64,000 nucleotides of DNA from Bradyrhizobium sp. ISRA464 (GTDB lineage Bacteria; Pseudomonadota; Alphaproteobacteria; Rhizobiales; Xanthobacteraceae). A program made the position numbers and the translations under genes. Shown here one piece after another: positions 44,837 through 53,445 of the stretch; within the stretch, counting starts at the first letter, position 1, and each line of letters begins with the position of its first letter. The notes under the pieces were generated by a model. The model saw only the letters and a list, made by a program, of their open reading frames with translations, had not been told where the DNA came from and searched no databases. The stretch covers positions 5,704,001 to 5,768,000 of the forward strand of contig NZ_CP094526.1 of the NCBI RefSeq assembly GCF_029910095.1, written 5' to 3'.

Positions 44837-45874
44837 GTGAACTCGGCAGCGATCGACCATACGATGTCAGCCACCGTCCGGCTCGACAAACCAGCGGCAG
44901 CCCTGAATGATCAGATCATCGATCAAGCGACCCAGGTCACCCGTCTGTTACGCGAGTTCGTGAGGAGCGAGGCAATCGCTCTGGTCGCGATGGATCCGAT
45001 ATCCCGAACCCACCGGTCTCTTGCCGACGACGGATATACGGACAGAACGATGTCCTACGTGCTCGACGGATTCCCTGCCGCTTGCCCCGCTTACGCCATC
45101 GCGCGCGAAAAGGACACGCACTCGCTGCGCTGGCGAGACTACAAGCGTGACTGGAATCTCTATCTGCCGGATACATTCACCGCCCAAGAATACCTGATGC
45201 CCGATGGATTCAGGGAAGGTTCGACGATGTGCCTGCGCGTCGCAGATGGCCGCTACATCGGGGCCATCCATATGAGCTGGTCCAGGGAGGCGCACGCCAC
45301 CGACGAACGCCGCGAGATGACGGAGCGCTTCCGCCCGATTCTGCTGAACATCTGCGATCAGCTCAGGACACCACAGCTTCTGGCCGATGAGCTGGCGCCA
45401 GGCTCGTATGCGCTCGCCGTCTCCCCGAACGGTTTTGCATTTCACCTGCCCAACCGCAGTCCGGGGCCGCATCTCGGGGAAGGCGGAGAGCTTCGCCGGC
45501 TCGTGCTGGAGAAGGCGAAGTCCTCAAAACCGCAACGCTTCGTCTGGCCGGACGACGCCGGCCGCTGCCACCAGGTCACGATCACGCCCTGCCGCGGAAA
45601 CATCCTCCTGATCACCGAAGAATGTATTCGCTGGCCGTACAATCTCTCGCTCCGCGAGATTCAGATCCTGCACCTCGTGACAAGCGGCGCCTCAAATCCC
45701 AACATCGCCGAGCAGCTCTTCGTGTCGCCCCGCACCGTCTCCACGCACATCGAGCACATCCTCGCAAAGATGGGTTGCGACTCGCGCACGCGGCTCGCGG
45801 CGCTGGCGGTGTCCGAAGGACTACTGCTGGCTGAGAACCCTTCGCGGCGCTCCCGAAAGCTCGCCGGCCATTGA
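44837..45874 (+). CDS. LuxR-type transcriptional regulator
   Basis: 345 aa from the GTG at 44837 (GGAGG about 7 bp upstream). The N-terminal 250 or so residues are a GAF/PAS-like sensory region without a recognisable autoinducer-binding motif (VTRLLREFVRSEAIALVAMDP, GSTMCLRVADGRYIGAIHMSW). The C-terminal LuxR helix-turn-helix is at about 270-330: LSLREIQILHLVTSGASNPN, IAEQLFVSPRTVSTHIEHIL and AKMGCDSRTRLAAL. It is divergent from the amide operon and faces the amine oxidase group, so it is the natural candidate to control both. The shared 35-bp motif may be its site. Its ligand is unknown. Confidence 0.85.
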   Translation: MNSAAIDHTMSATVRLDKPAAALNDQIIDQATQVTRLLREFVRSEAIALVAMDPISRTHRSLADDGYTDRTMSYVLDGFPAACPAYAIAREKDTHSLRWRDYKRDWNLYLPDTFTAQEYLMPDGFREGSTMCLRVADGRYIGAIHMSWSREAHATDERREMTERFRPILLNICDQLRTPQLLADELAPGSYALAVSPNGFAFHLPNRSPGPHLGEGGELRRLVLEKAKSSKPQRFVWPDDAGRCHQVTITPCRGNILLITEECIRWPYNLSLREIQILHLVTSGASNPNIAEQLFVSPRTVSTHIEHILAKMGCDSRTRLAALAVSEGLLLAENPSRRSRKLAGH

Positions 45875-45891
45875 CCGGTCCCGCGACCGCA

Positions 45892-47184
45892 TCAGCCGGA
45901 TAGCCCGTCCTCCTTCGACGGTCCCTTCAGCAGTATCGCGAGCCCCGCGGCCACGAGGCAGGTAAGGCCAACACTCGCGAACTCGAGCGCATAGCCTGCA
46001 GGGCCGAGGGCCCCGACGCAGGCAGAAGCGATCGTAGCTCCTGCCACGTGCGCTGCCATCATCCAACCCATCGCCGTGCCGGTGCGGTGACTGCCGAGGT
46101 TTGCGGACATCAGCCTTACGAGCGCTGGAAACGTCAGCGCCGCATCGAGGCCGTAGAGCGCGCCGAGTCGCGCCAGCTCGACAAAGCTGAGGCCAGTGAA
46201 TGGCAGCCACAGTAGCGCGAGCGCGCGGGCGACAAAGTAAATGGCCAGCAGCATGTGTGCGGGATAGCGATCCGCGAGATACCCGCTCGTCACACTTCCG
46301 ATCGCACCGCCGAGCAGGACGATGGCCATCACGTCGGCGCTCCATGAGAGACCGAGACCCGAGCCCATGCAGAGGATGCCTTGTCCGCCGTCGATCAAGC
46401 CGGATGTCGACGCGCCACAGATGCAGAAGATCGCAGCCAGCGCCCAGAACTGCCAACACCTCGCTTCCGGACAAGACGGCGAGTGCCCGCTCAATGCCGA
46501 CCGCTGCGGTGTGACTCTCTGTCCGGATGCCGGGACAAGTAGGATGACCGCGAAGGCTGCGGCCAGTACGACGACTGCAGCGGCATGGAACGCAATGCGC
46601 CAACCGAGCGCCTCGACCGCGCGCGATCCGAGCAGCAGTCCTGCCGCCGACCCGAGGAACTGCATCGACGTCAGAAGGCCAAAGCGCGTGCCGCAATGCG
46701 CCGCGCTGCCACGACTGCCGACCATCGCGCCCAGGATAGATGCGCTCAAGGCCCCGCTGAAGGCAACGCCTACCCCCCAGGCCAGAGCAAGGTGCCAGGG
46801 CGACGTCGCGCGCATCGTTGATGCAAGCGATACCGCGAGGAGGACCAGACTGGCGAACAGCGGCAATCGAACGCCCCATCGTTCAAGGCCATGCGCCGCC
46901 AGCTGCGACGCAAATGCAGAGACGGCGATGCCGAGCGTGATCGGCGAGGCGACGTCGGAGATTTGCCAGCCCAGGTCCCGCTGGATGGGGACGGCCAGCA
47001 GCGCGGGGAGGACACGCGCGGCCGAGCTGACAAAGACCGCTAAAGCGACGACGACAGAGGTCGTCGACGTCGCGCGCAGAACTCGTCGGACCGACGGGAG
47101 GCGGCCGGTCCACGATGCCGGCCGGATGAGCTGCGATGCGACGGGTGCGGTGGCGAGCCGTGCCTTACTCGGCGGCCTGCGCAT
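45892..47184 (-). CDS. MFS transporter
   Basis: About 430 aa with 12 predicted segments. Start taken at the ATG at 47184 (MRRPPSKAR), overlapping the amine oxidase stop by 20 bp; the ORF can extend to 47220. MFS features: VALAVFVSSAARVLPALLAV, PIQRDLGW, TGTAMGWMMAAHVAGAT near the C terminus and a GSRGSAAHCGTRFGLL loop. It resembles the CynX/NreB/arabinose-efflux-like group. It overlaps the copper amine oxidase gene, so it may carry the amine substrate or an oxidation product. Convergent with the LuxR gene (18 bp gap). Confidence 0.8.
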   Translation of the reverse strand: MRRPPSKARLATAPVASQLIRPASWTGRLPSVRRVLRATSTTSVVVALAVFVSSAARVLPALLAVPIQRDLGWQISDVASPITLGIAVSAFASQLAAHGLERWGVRLPLFASLVLLAVSLASTMRATSPWHLALAWGVGVAFSGALSASILGAMVGSRGSAAHCGTRFGLLTSMQFLGSAAGLLLGSRAVEALGWRIAFHAAAVVVLAAAFAVILLVPASGQRVTPQRSALSGHSPSCPEARCWQFWALAAIFCICGASTSGLIDGGQGILCMGSGLGLSWSADVMAIVLLGGAIGSVTSGYLADRYPAHMLLAIYFVARALALLWLPFTGLSFVELARLGALYGLDAALTFPALVRLMSANLGSHRTGTAMGWMMAAHVAGATIASACVGALGPAGYALEFASVGLTCLVAAGLAILLKGPSKEDGLSG

Positions 47185-49123
47185 GACAACTCGCGGTGTT
47201 CCTGTCGGGCGCGAGATCAATGCCGGGATTACGATCGAAAAAGCCGCTGGGCATCAGCTTGAAGCCGGTGAAGATGCAGGGTTGAACGGGAAAGTCTTCG
47301 GGACGCACCTGATGGTGAAGGCCGAAGACGTGCCAGAGCACGATGTCCGTGTTCTCGATGTTCCGGTTCTTCCTGACGAAATCGGAGACGCCTCCCGTGC
47401 CATCGGAGTGGTTCATGTGTTCGCCGGCCGGATAACGCTCTTCGGGATCGAAGGCGGTGACCCAGAGCTGGTTCTTGATGAAAGTCGATCGCCTACCCGA
47501 CGGCGACTCGGGATGGATGAACGGCATCACCGGATGACTGGCCTCGAGCTTGTAGCCCGTCGTCGTGCCGACCCAATTCTTGCGGCTGGGATTGATGATC
47601 TTCCAGGCCCTATGTGTCGCCGGGTTCGCCTGACGACAACCGCCCAGCTCGGTCTTCAGAACCGTTTCATCCTCGTAGAAGCCGTTGCCATAGGCATTGT
47701 CCGGCCCCCAGGGATCGGCCTGCGTATTGAGCTCGACGACGCTATTGTCGTCGCCATCAACGTTCATGTCCAGCCGCGCGCAGAAGATGTGCTGGTGAAT
47801 GTGGCCCACAACTCCAGGCGCGACCTCCTTCCCGTATTTGCCTGGTCGCCCCGGATGACACGCGGCCGTGTTGATAATGCCGGTTGCCTTGAGCTCGAAT
47901 TGGATCGAGCCATCCGTGTGGAAGTACCAGAACAGGCCATATTCGTAGTTGGCGACCGTCGCGATGCAGGAGATGACCAGCCTGCGAGCACGGCGCGATT
48001 CGACCTTGTTGGAGCGGAAGTCCCAATGCTTCCACAGCAGGCCGGCATCCTCCTCGTGGATGCAGATGGCATTTTCGATGGTAACCACGTTGCCGTCCAT
48101 CGTCGCGAGGTGCGCGTCGAGATAGGCGATGGCGCCGAGGCAGTCGCAGCCGAGCTTCAGCGAGTTGGCCAGCTTTCCGATACCGTATTCGCCGATGTCG
48201 AACACATTCTTCCGGAAGTGCCCCTTGTCGGTGGTGCCGTACGGCACGACCATCTCCACCAGCGATGCACGGTGCGCGATCGGCCGGCCGTCATAGCTAA
48301 TGTCATGCAGGGTCAGGCCTTCGCGAGAATTGAAACCCACGAGCACCGACCAGCGGTCCCATTCCAGCCGATGTCCATCAAGCCTGAATGACACGCCCTC
48401 AGGCTGGACGATGTTGAGCGGCTTGTAGGGAGTTCGTGGGTTTTTGATGAACTCCACCTCGTAGTTCACCTCAGCTGTGGGGATCGGAATGATCTCGTGA
48501 TCGTCGACACGGATGATTTCGTAAGTCTTGATGTCCACGATGGCGTTAAGTCCGCCGATCGGGTGCGCATAAAGGTTATCGTTCTCTCGTAGACGTACCC
48601 ATGCGAAAACGTGGGCGAGATAACGACCGTCTTCCCCCGGAATATCGAAATTGCCGGCCGACCACGGATCGATGCAGACAAGCGACATGTCTTCGATGCC
48701 GCGCTTCCTGCAGGCCACAATGAACTGAGGATCTGCGCGCACGGCATCTTCAATGGCGGTGAACTGCTCGAGCTGGATCATCGGCTTGGCAGTTGGCAGA
48801 TACTTCGACGTGAGCACCTTCCCTTCCGACAACGAGACCGTCAGGCGCCAGATGCCATCCTCTTTGACTTTGAAGAGATTGACCCTTGCCGCCCTCCTTA
48901 TCGGATCTCCGCGCTTGTACTGACGCACGACCGCCTTCTCCGGCTCCAGGAGCTCGATCGTCTCAAAAAGGAAATCCGGGCCATACTGCGGATCATTGCG
49001 GACGATCTCCACAATTGAACGAATTTCTGCTGCCTTCAAAGGATCCAGAGGATGGCGCAACTCGTCCGCTCGGTCGTTCCTGGAAGCGCAGGCGCAGGAT
49101 GACTCACAGGTGACTTTATCCAT
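47165..49123 (-). CDS. Copper-containing (primary) amine oxidase
   Basis: 652 aa, full length for a cytoplasmic-type bacterial copper amine oxidase (no signal peptide). Start ATG at 49123 with AAGGAG 6 bp upstream. The topaquinone precursor Tyr393 is in ANYEYG (N-Y-E/D motif). Catalytic base Asp309 is in VFDIGEYG. The copper ligands are His441 and His443 (HIHQH) plus a distal His603/604 (GLHHQVRPEDFPV). The family oxidises primary amines to aldehydes with release of NH3 and H2O2. Its upstream region shares a 35-bp motif with the amide operon, so it may oxidise the amine released by the amidase. A secondary amine such as dimethylamine would not be a normal substrate. Confidence 0.93.
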   Translation of the reverse strand: MDKVTCESSCACASRNDRADELRHPLDPLKAAEIRSIVEIVRNDPQYGPDFLFETIELLEPEKAVVRQYKRGDPIRRAARVNLFKVKEDGIWRLTVSLSEGKVLTSKYLPTAKPMIQLEQFTAIEDAVRADPQFIVACRKRGIEDMSLVCIDPWSAGNFDIPGEDGRYLAHVFAWVRLRENDNLYAHPIGGLNAIVDIKTYEIIRVDDHEIIPIPTAEVNYEVEFIKNPRTPYKPLNIVQPEGVSFRLDGHRLEWDRWSVLVGFNSREGLTLHDISYDGRPIAHRASLVEMVVPYGTTDKGHFRKNVFDIGEYGIGKLANSLKLGCDCLGAIAYLDAHLATMDGNVVTIENAICIHEEDAGLLWKHWDFRSNKVESRRARRLVISCIATVANYEYGLFWYFHTDGSIQFELKATGIINTAACHPGRPGKYGKEVAPGVVGHIHQHIFCARLDMNVDGDDNSVVELNTQADPWGPDNAYGNGFYEDETVLKTELGGCRQANPATHRAWKIINPSRKNWVGTTTGYKLEASHPVMPFIHPESPSGRRSTFIKNQLWVTAFDPEERYPAGEHMNHSDGTGGVSDFVRKNRNIENTDIVLWHVFGLHHQVRPEDFPVQPCIFTGFKLMPSGFFDRNPGIDLAPDRNTASCHAQAAE

Positions 49124-49270
49124 TTGCTGTCTCCTTGCAGTGCTGCCCGCGGCTTCTACGAAGCCCGGGATGCTGGCTCCGACGTTCGCGATCCTTTTCC
49201 GGCACTACCGATCACTCCATCCGAACTGGATGGCTTGCGGCCAATCGCATTTCCATGCTTCCGATGCTCA

Positions 49271-49305
49271 CCGATCTTGGGCAATACGTCAGTCGACCGA
49301 TTTTG
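49271..49305 (+). promoter_or_regulatory. Putative shared operator, copy 2 (upstream of the copper amine oxidase)
   Basis: CCGATCTTGGGCAATACGTC then AGTCGACCGATTTTG. It matches the amide-operon copy (44374-44408) at 30 of 35 positions, including the GCAATACGTCAG and GACCGATTTTG cores. It lies about 150 bp upstream of the amine oxidase start, in the same orientation relative to the gene. Confidence 0.7.
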
Positions 49306-49409
49306 CGCATCCACCGGATTTGGCACCCTGCGATTCAAATGTGGCGTGGTGACTGGATGAGGCTCAAGCTGACTCGCCCTTTGATCCTAACGTCACTTTC
49401 TCTCCCCCG
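49306..49409. other. Short gap before the enoyl-CoA hydratase pseudogene
   Basis: No feature recognised. Confidence 0.3.
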
Positions 49410-49863
49410 AACAGCGAAACCCCGCATGGGACTCGGTGCCACGTCGCCCTGTTCTGCGACATCATCTACATGGCGGACGACGCGCCTATCGGAGATACGC
49501 ACGTCAGGGCCGGCGTGGTGGCGGGTGATGGTGGTACCATCATCTGGCCCCAGCTATTTGGATACGCTCGCGCCAACGAATTTCTCATGAATGCGCGCGC
49601 GGCGGAACGCATGGGTCTGGTCAACCACGTGGTTCCGCGAGCCGATCTCGATCGCATTGTACTCGAGATGGCACAACGACTTGCAAACGGGCCGAGAGAT
49701 GCGATCCGTTGGAGCAAAGTGTGCGCGAATGTAGGGGCAATTGTCGCACTCGATTCTCGATGCCTCCATGGCCTACGAATTCCTGACTCTTCGTAGCCCG
49801 ACGCGCAAGGAGGCAATCAGAGCGCTTATCGAAAAGCGCAAGCCGCACTTCCACGGACCCTGA
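49410..49863 (+). pseudogene. Enoyl-CoA hydratase/isomerase remnant with two frameshifts
   Basis: Frame 1 gives MGLGA near 49427. After a shift, VALFCDIIYMADDAPIGDTH, VRAGVVAGDGGTIIWPQLFG, YARANEFLMNARAAERMGLV and NHVVPRADLDRIVLEMAQRL form the crotonase core (GDGGT oxyanion/Glu region, AERMGLVNHVV). After a second shift near 49756, SILDASMAYEFLTLRSPTRK and EAIRALIEKRKPHF reach a TGA at 49861-49863. The N-terminal roughly 100 residues are missing. Clear pseudogene. Confidence 0.83.
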
Positions 49864-50150
49864 GCGCTTTCGTGATTACTCGGCCCACACACGTCGAGGA
49901 ATTACTGGAGTTATTGTGCAACCGGTCGCCATTGAAGCGGTTCAGCTCCCTTGCCGGCGAACAAGTCGCCTCAACTGTCTCGATCGCACTTTGGAGTTGA
50001 GCAAAGGCGGAGCGAGGAGTGCGAACTTTCCAGACCGAGGTTCGCTCGTCAGCGCCCGAGTCGCCCCTTGGGGGCTCTTATCGTCGTTCACAGCCACCAA
50101 TTAAAGCGGTTTGGCCGCACTCGAAGAGCATGCTCACGCTATCGCTGGTG

Positions 50151-50240
50151 AGATTTTCTTTGATCTCCCGGTGCACACGTCGTGCACACGCTGCCTTCTA
50201 ACCGACTGAAACTGCTGAACTATCGCTCCAATCCATCATG
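50151..50240 (+). repeat. 90-bp dispersed repeat, copy B
   Basis: AGATTTTCTTTGATCTCCCG, GTGCACACGtcGTGCACACG (tandem 9-mer), GACTGAAACTGCTGAACTAT and CGCTCCAATCCATCATG. Same orientation as A and C. With C (61969-62057) it brackets the 50.7-61.8 kb catabolic cluster. Confidence 0.82.
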
Positions 50241-50355
50241 GGCTAGTTTGAGCCAGTTCCAGCCAAACTACAGAAATTAGAATAAGCTTCAGGAAAAAGC
50301 CGCCGCACAGATCGGGAGCATTGATACTCTGACGGCCTATCGGGGCGTCAAGTCT

Positions 50356-50435
50356 CGGATCCGCCACATCGCGACACCCGCTATTGCGGAAGCCCTGTTT
50401 CTTTGTCGAAGGACAGCTAGCTTGGAATTCGGCGT
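50356..50435 (+). repeat. Second dispersed repeat family, copy D3
   Basis: CGGATCCGCCACATCGCGACACCC and TTGCGGAAGCCCTGTTT...GGACAGCTAGCTTGG segments align with the right half of D2 (32124-32200), and the first part with D1. More diverged than the D1/D2 pair. Confidence 0.5.
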
Positions 50436-50667
50436 CCTGGCAGCGCACCGAAACTCGCCCTTTGTCCACTATCTCTCGCCGTCCAGCAGCAAGCCTTGTC
50501 CCTCGAGGCGCAACATCCAGTTGATAGGATTGATTCAATCACGACACGCTGGCCGACCACCAGTACTCGGACCGGCGCGGAATATGTGGGGCCAACGATG
50601 GGATGAAAAGCACGATACCGAACATCCCGCGATATGAATGGCGCGACGCGTCCGTAACGCAAAGGCA

Positions 50668-51693
50668 TTAGCGCGCGGCTTCGAATCCACCGAGCACCGC
50701 CGTCAGATTGGCGCCGAGGATGTCGGAAAGATAGCCGCCCTCCTGCACCAGCACCGTCGGCAGCCCGAACCGGGCCAGCTCCTCGCCGATGCGGCGGAAG
50801 CCGTCGGTGGTGACGGCGAGGCCCGCAAGCGGATCCTTTTCGGAGGCATCGAGGCCGAGAGCGACCACGAGCGCGGTCGGCGCGAAGGAACGGATCGCCT
50901 TCTCCGCAACCGCGAGCGCCTTCATGTAGTCGTCGTTGCCGGTGCCTTTGGCCAGGGGAATGTTCAGGTTGGCACCGAGGCCGGGTCCGGCGCCGCGCTC
51001 ATGCGCATAGCCCCAGACGAACGGATAGAAGAACGACGGATCGGCGTGGATCGACACCGTAAAGACATCCGGCCGTTCGTAGAAGATGCCCTGTGTGCCG
51101 TTGCCGTGATGCACGTCGACGTCGAGGATCGCGACGCGCTCGTGCTTCTGGCGCAGATGCTCGGCCGCGATCGCGCTGTTGTTGAGGAAGCAGAAGCCGC
51201 CGGCCATATCGCGATAGGCATGGTGGCCCGGCGGACGGCACAACGCGTAGACGGCGTCCTCGCCGTCGAGCACCATCTGCGCGGCGGTAACCGCGACATC
51301 GCTCGAGGCGCAGGCGCCGGCCCAGGTACCGGGGCCGATCGGTGCCGCGGTGTCGACCGTGTGCCAGCCGAGCTTGCCGACAATATGGGTCGGATAGGTG
51401 GCGGCGTTGCGCACCGGGTGGATGTTCGCGATCATTTCCGGCCCGGCATCGCCAAGCGCGGACCACGCCTCCCAGGCCTCGGCGAGAAAGCTCAGATATT
51501 CCGGACTGTGCACGCGCGCGCGCGGTCCCTGCCCGAACGCAGTTGGCTCGACCAGCGTGTGCCTGTCGGCCTTCAGCCCTGCCAGCAGGCGATCCGCACG
51601 CTCGGGTTGCTCGGTGGTGCGCTGAACCACGCCGCGCACCAGAAAGAATTGCGGATCATGGCTGCGATGCAGTTCACTATAGACGGCCTTCAC
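50668..51693 (-). CDS. Histone-deacetylase-family amidohydrolase (acetylpolyamine deacetylase-like)
   Basis: 341 aa from the GTG at 51693 (VKAVYSELHRSHDP; AGGAG 6 bp upstream), the usual length of AphA-type acetylpolyamine amidohydrolases. An upstream in-frame start at 51738 is less likely. Arginase/deacetylase fold with CRPPGHHAYRDMAGGFCFLN (catalytic His pair), AILDVDVHHGNGTQGIFY (zinc Asp and His), GLDASEKDPLAGL (zinc Asp) and VQEGGYL. SELHRSHDPQFFLVRG at the start is typical of AphA homologues. It removes acetyl or similar acyl groups from an amine. It is divergent from the transporter genes across the regulator. Confidence 0.9.
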   Translation of the reverse strand: MKAVYSELHRSHDPQFFLVRGVVQRTTEQPERADRLLAGLKADRHTLVEPTAFGQGPRARVHSPEYLSFLAEAWEAWSALGDAGPEMIANIHPVRNAATYPTHIVGKLGWHTVDTAAPIGPGTWAGACASSDVAVTAAQMVLDGEDAVYALCRPPGHHAYRDMAGGFCFLNNSAIAAEHLRQKHERVAILDVDVHHGNGTQGIFYERPDVFTVSIHADPSFFYPFVWGYAHERGAGPGLGANLNIPLAKGTGNDDYMKALAVAEKAIRSFAPTALVVALGLDASEKDPLAGLAVTTDGFRRIGEELARFGLPTVLVQEGGYLSDILGANLTAVLGGFEAAR

Positions 51694-51763
51694 GGGATAC
51701 TCCTGTTCGATGAATGAGTGAGATGGATCGCGCGACATCGCGCCTGAGCAAGATCACGCGCGT

Positions 51764-52468
51764 CTATTTCGCCGCCACTGGCCACGGCGGAATCTCACGC
51801 ACCAGCCGTCCGACTTCGCGCCAGGCATGACCGATGTGATAGTCGACATGCGCGACGATGCGTTCGGGATGGCCCGCCTCGATCGCGGCGAGCACCGGCT
51901 CATGCGTGCGCGCGATCTCGTGCGGATCGTCGTAGAGGCGGCCGATCAGGCCGATCACCATGCGCAGCTCCGAGGCGAGGTCGTCGAACAGCCGCAGCAT
52001 CCGCCGGTTGCCGGCGATCTCGCAGATCAGGCGATGAAAGCGGTAATCCTCCTCGACCTGCCGCGCCGGATCGTCGAGATCCGCCGTCTCGTGCAGCACC
52101 TCGATCTGCCGGCGCAGCATGTCGCGCGTCTCCGGCGTCAGGTTGCGTGCCGCGAGCACCGCGGCGTGCCGTTCGACGCAGAGACGCAGATCGTAGATCT
52201 CGTCGATATCATCGGCGGCAAACTGCCGGACAAAGAAACCGCGGCGTGGATTGGCGACGAGCAGACCTTGCTGCTCGAGCAGCCGCGCCGCCTCCCGCAC
52301 CGGAGCCCGGCTCACCCCCAGTTCGCGCGCGATTCCAGCTTCGACGACCTTCGATCCCGGCGGCAACTGTCCCTGAACGATGGCTTGGGTCAGGCGACGG
52401 GCGACCTGGCCAACCAGGTCTGTCTCGTTGAGGGCCGGCAAGCCGACCGGAGGGGAAATCGTGCGCAT
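51764..52468 (-). CDS. GntR-family (FCD) transcriptional regulator
   Basis: About 234 aa from the ATG at 52468. Winged HTH at 20-75: TQAIVQGQLPPGSKVVEAGI, ARELGVSRAPVREAARLLEQ and GLLVANPRRGFFVRQF. C-terminal FCD ligand domain (about 80-225) with DEIYDLRLCVERHAAVLAAR, metal-binding-type DYRFHRLICEIAGN (Asp/His) and HEPVLAAIEAGHPERIVAHV (His). It lies between the deacetylase and the divergent aldolase/ABC cluster, 71 bp from the deacetylase start. The TGTCGACAGTTTAG repeats upstream are its likely operator. It probably responds to a small acid intermediate. Confidence 0.93.
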   Translation of the reverse strand: MRTISPPVGLPALNETDLVGQVARRLTQAIVQGQLPPGSKVVEAGIARELGVSRAPVREAARLLEQQGLLVANPRRGFFVRQFAADDIDEIYDLRLCVERHAAVLAARNLTPETRDMLRRQIEVLHETADLDDPARQVEEDYRFHRLICEIAGNRRMLRLFDDLASELRMVIGLIGRLYDDPHEIARTHEPVLAAIEAGHPERIVAHVDYHIGHAWREVGRLVREIPPWPVAAK

Positions 52469-52512
52469 CAAAAGGGTCCGTTTTGACCCTTGTACATCAT
52501 TTAATCGCCGAC

Positions 52513-52559
52513 TGTCGACAGTTTAGGCTTGATCAATTCTTAGATTGTCGACAGTTTAG
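52513..52559. promoter_or_regulatory. Twin operator-like repeats TGTCGACAGTTTAG in the divergent promoter region
   Basis: The 14-bp sequence TGTCGACAGTTTAG occurs at 52513-52526 and 52546-52559, spaced 33 bp (about three helical turns). The first centres on the perfect palindrome CTGTCGACAG. FCD-type GntR regulators bind short palindromes in pairs, so these are strong candidate sites for the adjacent regulator. Confidence 0.7.
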
Positions 52560-52616
52560 TGACGCGGGCATTGCAACGCAACAAGAACGGCCCGCGGACA
52601 GGGACTAGCAGCAACG

Positions 52617-53390
52617 ATGACGACGCATGTGCGGCCCGACGCCGTAAAGGACCAAAACCAGCAATTCCGCATCGACCTCGCCGCAGCCTACCGGTTGATT
52701 CACCGGCTCGGTCTCGATGACAGCATCTACACCCACATCTCGGTGCGGCTGCCCGGCAGCCATGACCGCTTCCTGATCAATCCCTACGGCATGCGCTTCG
52801 AGGAGGTGACGGCCTCCAACCTTGTCACCGTCGATCTCGATGGTGTCGTTATCGACGATCCGCTCGGGCTCGGCATCAATCCGGCCGGCTTCACCATCCA
52901 CAGCGCGGTCCATGCGGCGCGCCCGGATGTCGCCTGCGTGCTGCACACCCACACCGTCGCCGGCGTCGCGGTGTCCTGCCAGAGGCAGGGACTGTTGCCG
53001 CTCAATCAATGGTCGATGCAGTTCACCGGCTGTCTCGCCTATCACGACTATGAAGGCATCGCGCTCGATCTCGACGAACGGCAGCGTCTGGTCGCCGACC
53101 TCGGCGACAAGTTCGTGATGGTGCTGCGCAATCACGGCATGCTGACCTGCGGCCGTTCGGTCGCCGAGGCCTTCAAGCTGATGCACAATCTGGAACGGTC
53201 CTGCCGCGCGCAGCTCGCGATCCAGGCCGCCGGCGCCGAGATCGCGCCGCTGTCCGATGCGGTCGCGCGCAAGACCGCCGGTCAATACGCGACCTTCTAC
53301 GACGCCATCGAGACCAACGGCGTGCCCGACGGCGAATGGGACGCCTTCAAGCGCATGCTCGCGCGCACCGATCCGGACTTCGTGAACTAG
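52617..53390 (+). CDS. Class II aldolase/adducin-family protein
   Basis: 257 aa, ATG at 52617. Aldolase II fold: AAYRLIHRLGLDDSIYTHIS, FLINPYGMRFEEVTASNLV, FTIHSAVHAARPDVACVLHT, HTHTVAGVAVSCQ (zinc His pair) and VLRNHGMLTCGRSVAEAF (third His). This branch includes fuculose-phosphate aldolase-like and many uncharacterised enzymes, and the Glu typical of true aldolases is not evident, so activity is uncertain. First gene of the plus-strand cluster; it follows the putative GntR operators. Confidence 0.88.
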   Translation: MTTHVRPDAVKDQNQQFRIDLAAAYRLIHRLGLDDSIYTHISVRLPGSHDRFLINPYGMRFEEVTASNLVTVDLDGVVIDDPLGLGINPAGFTIHSAVHAARPDVACVLHTHTVAGVAVSCQRQGLLPLNQWSMQFTGCLAYHDYEGIALDLDERQRLVADLGDKFVMVLRNHGMLTCGRSVAEAFKLMHNLERSCRAQLAIQAAGAEIAPLSDAVARKTAGQYATFYDAIETNGVPDGEWDAFKRMLARTDPDFVN

Positions 53391-53445
53391 TTGCCAGCCA
53401 TAGCCCGGAGCTGCCGCCGGGACATTCCAGCAAGAGAGATTGGAC

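Larger units (their letters stand above)
49864..50667. other. Intergenic stretch holding two dispersed repeats
   Basis: About 800 bp between the hydratase remnant and the deacetylase gene. It contains repeat copy B (50151-50240) and D3 (50356-50435). No gene was recognised; a minus-strand ORF at 50417-50668 has no identifiable family. Confidence 0.4.

Noticed and set aside
46322..48391. 689-aa plus-strand ORF opposite the MFS and amine oxidase genes
   Set aside because: Antisense to the copper amine oxidase with all active-site residues; no recognisable domain.
50151..50240. Tandem GTGCACACG units considered as a CRISPR or iteron array
   Set aside because: Only two 9-bp units per copy with no spacers or neighbouring cas or rep genes.
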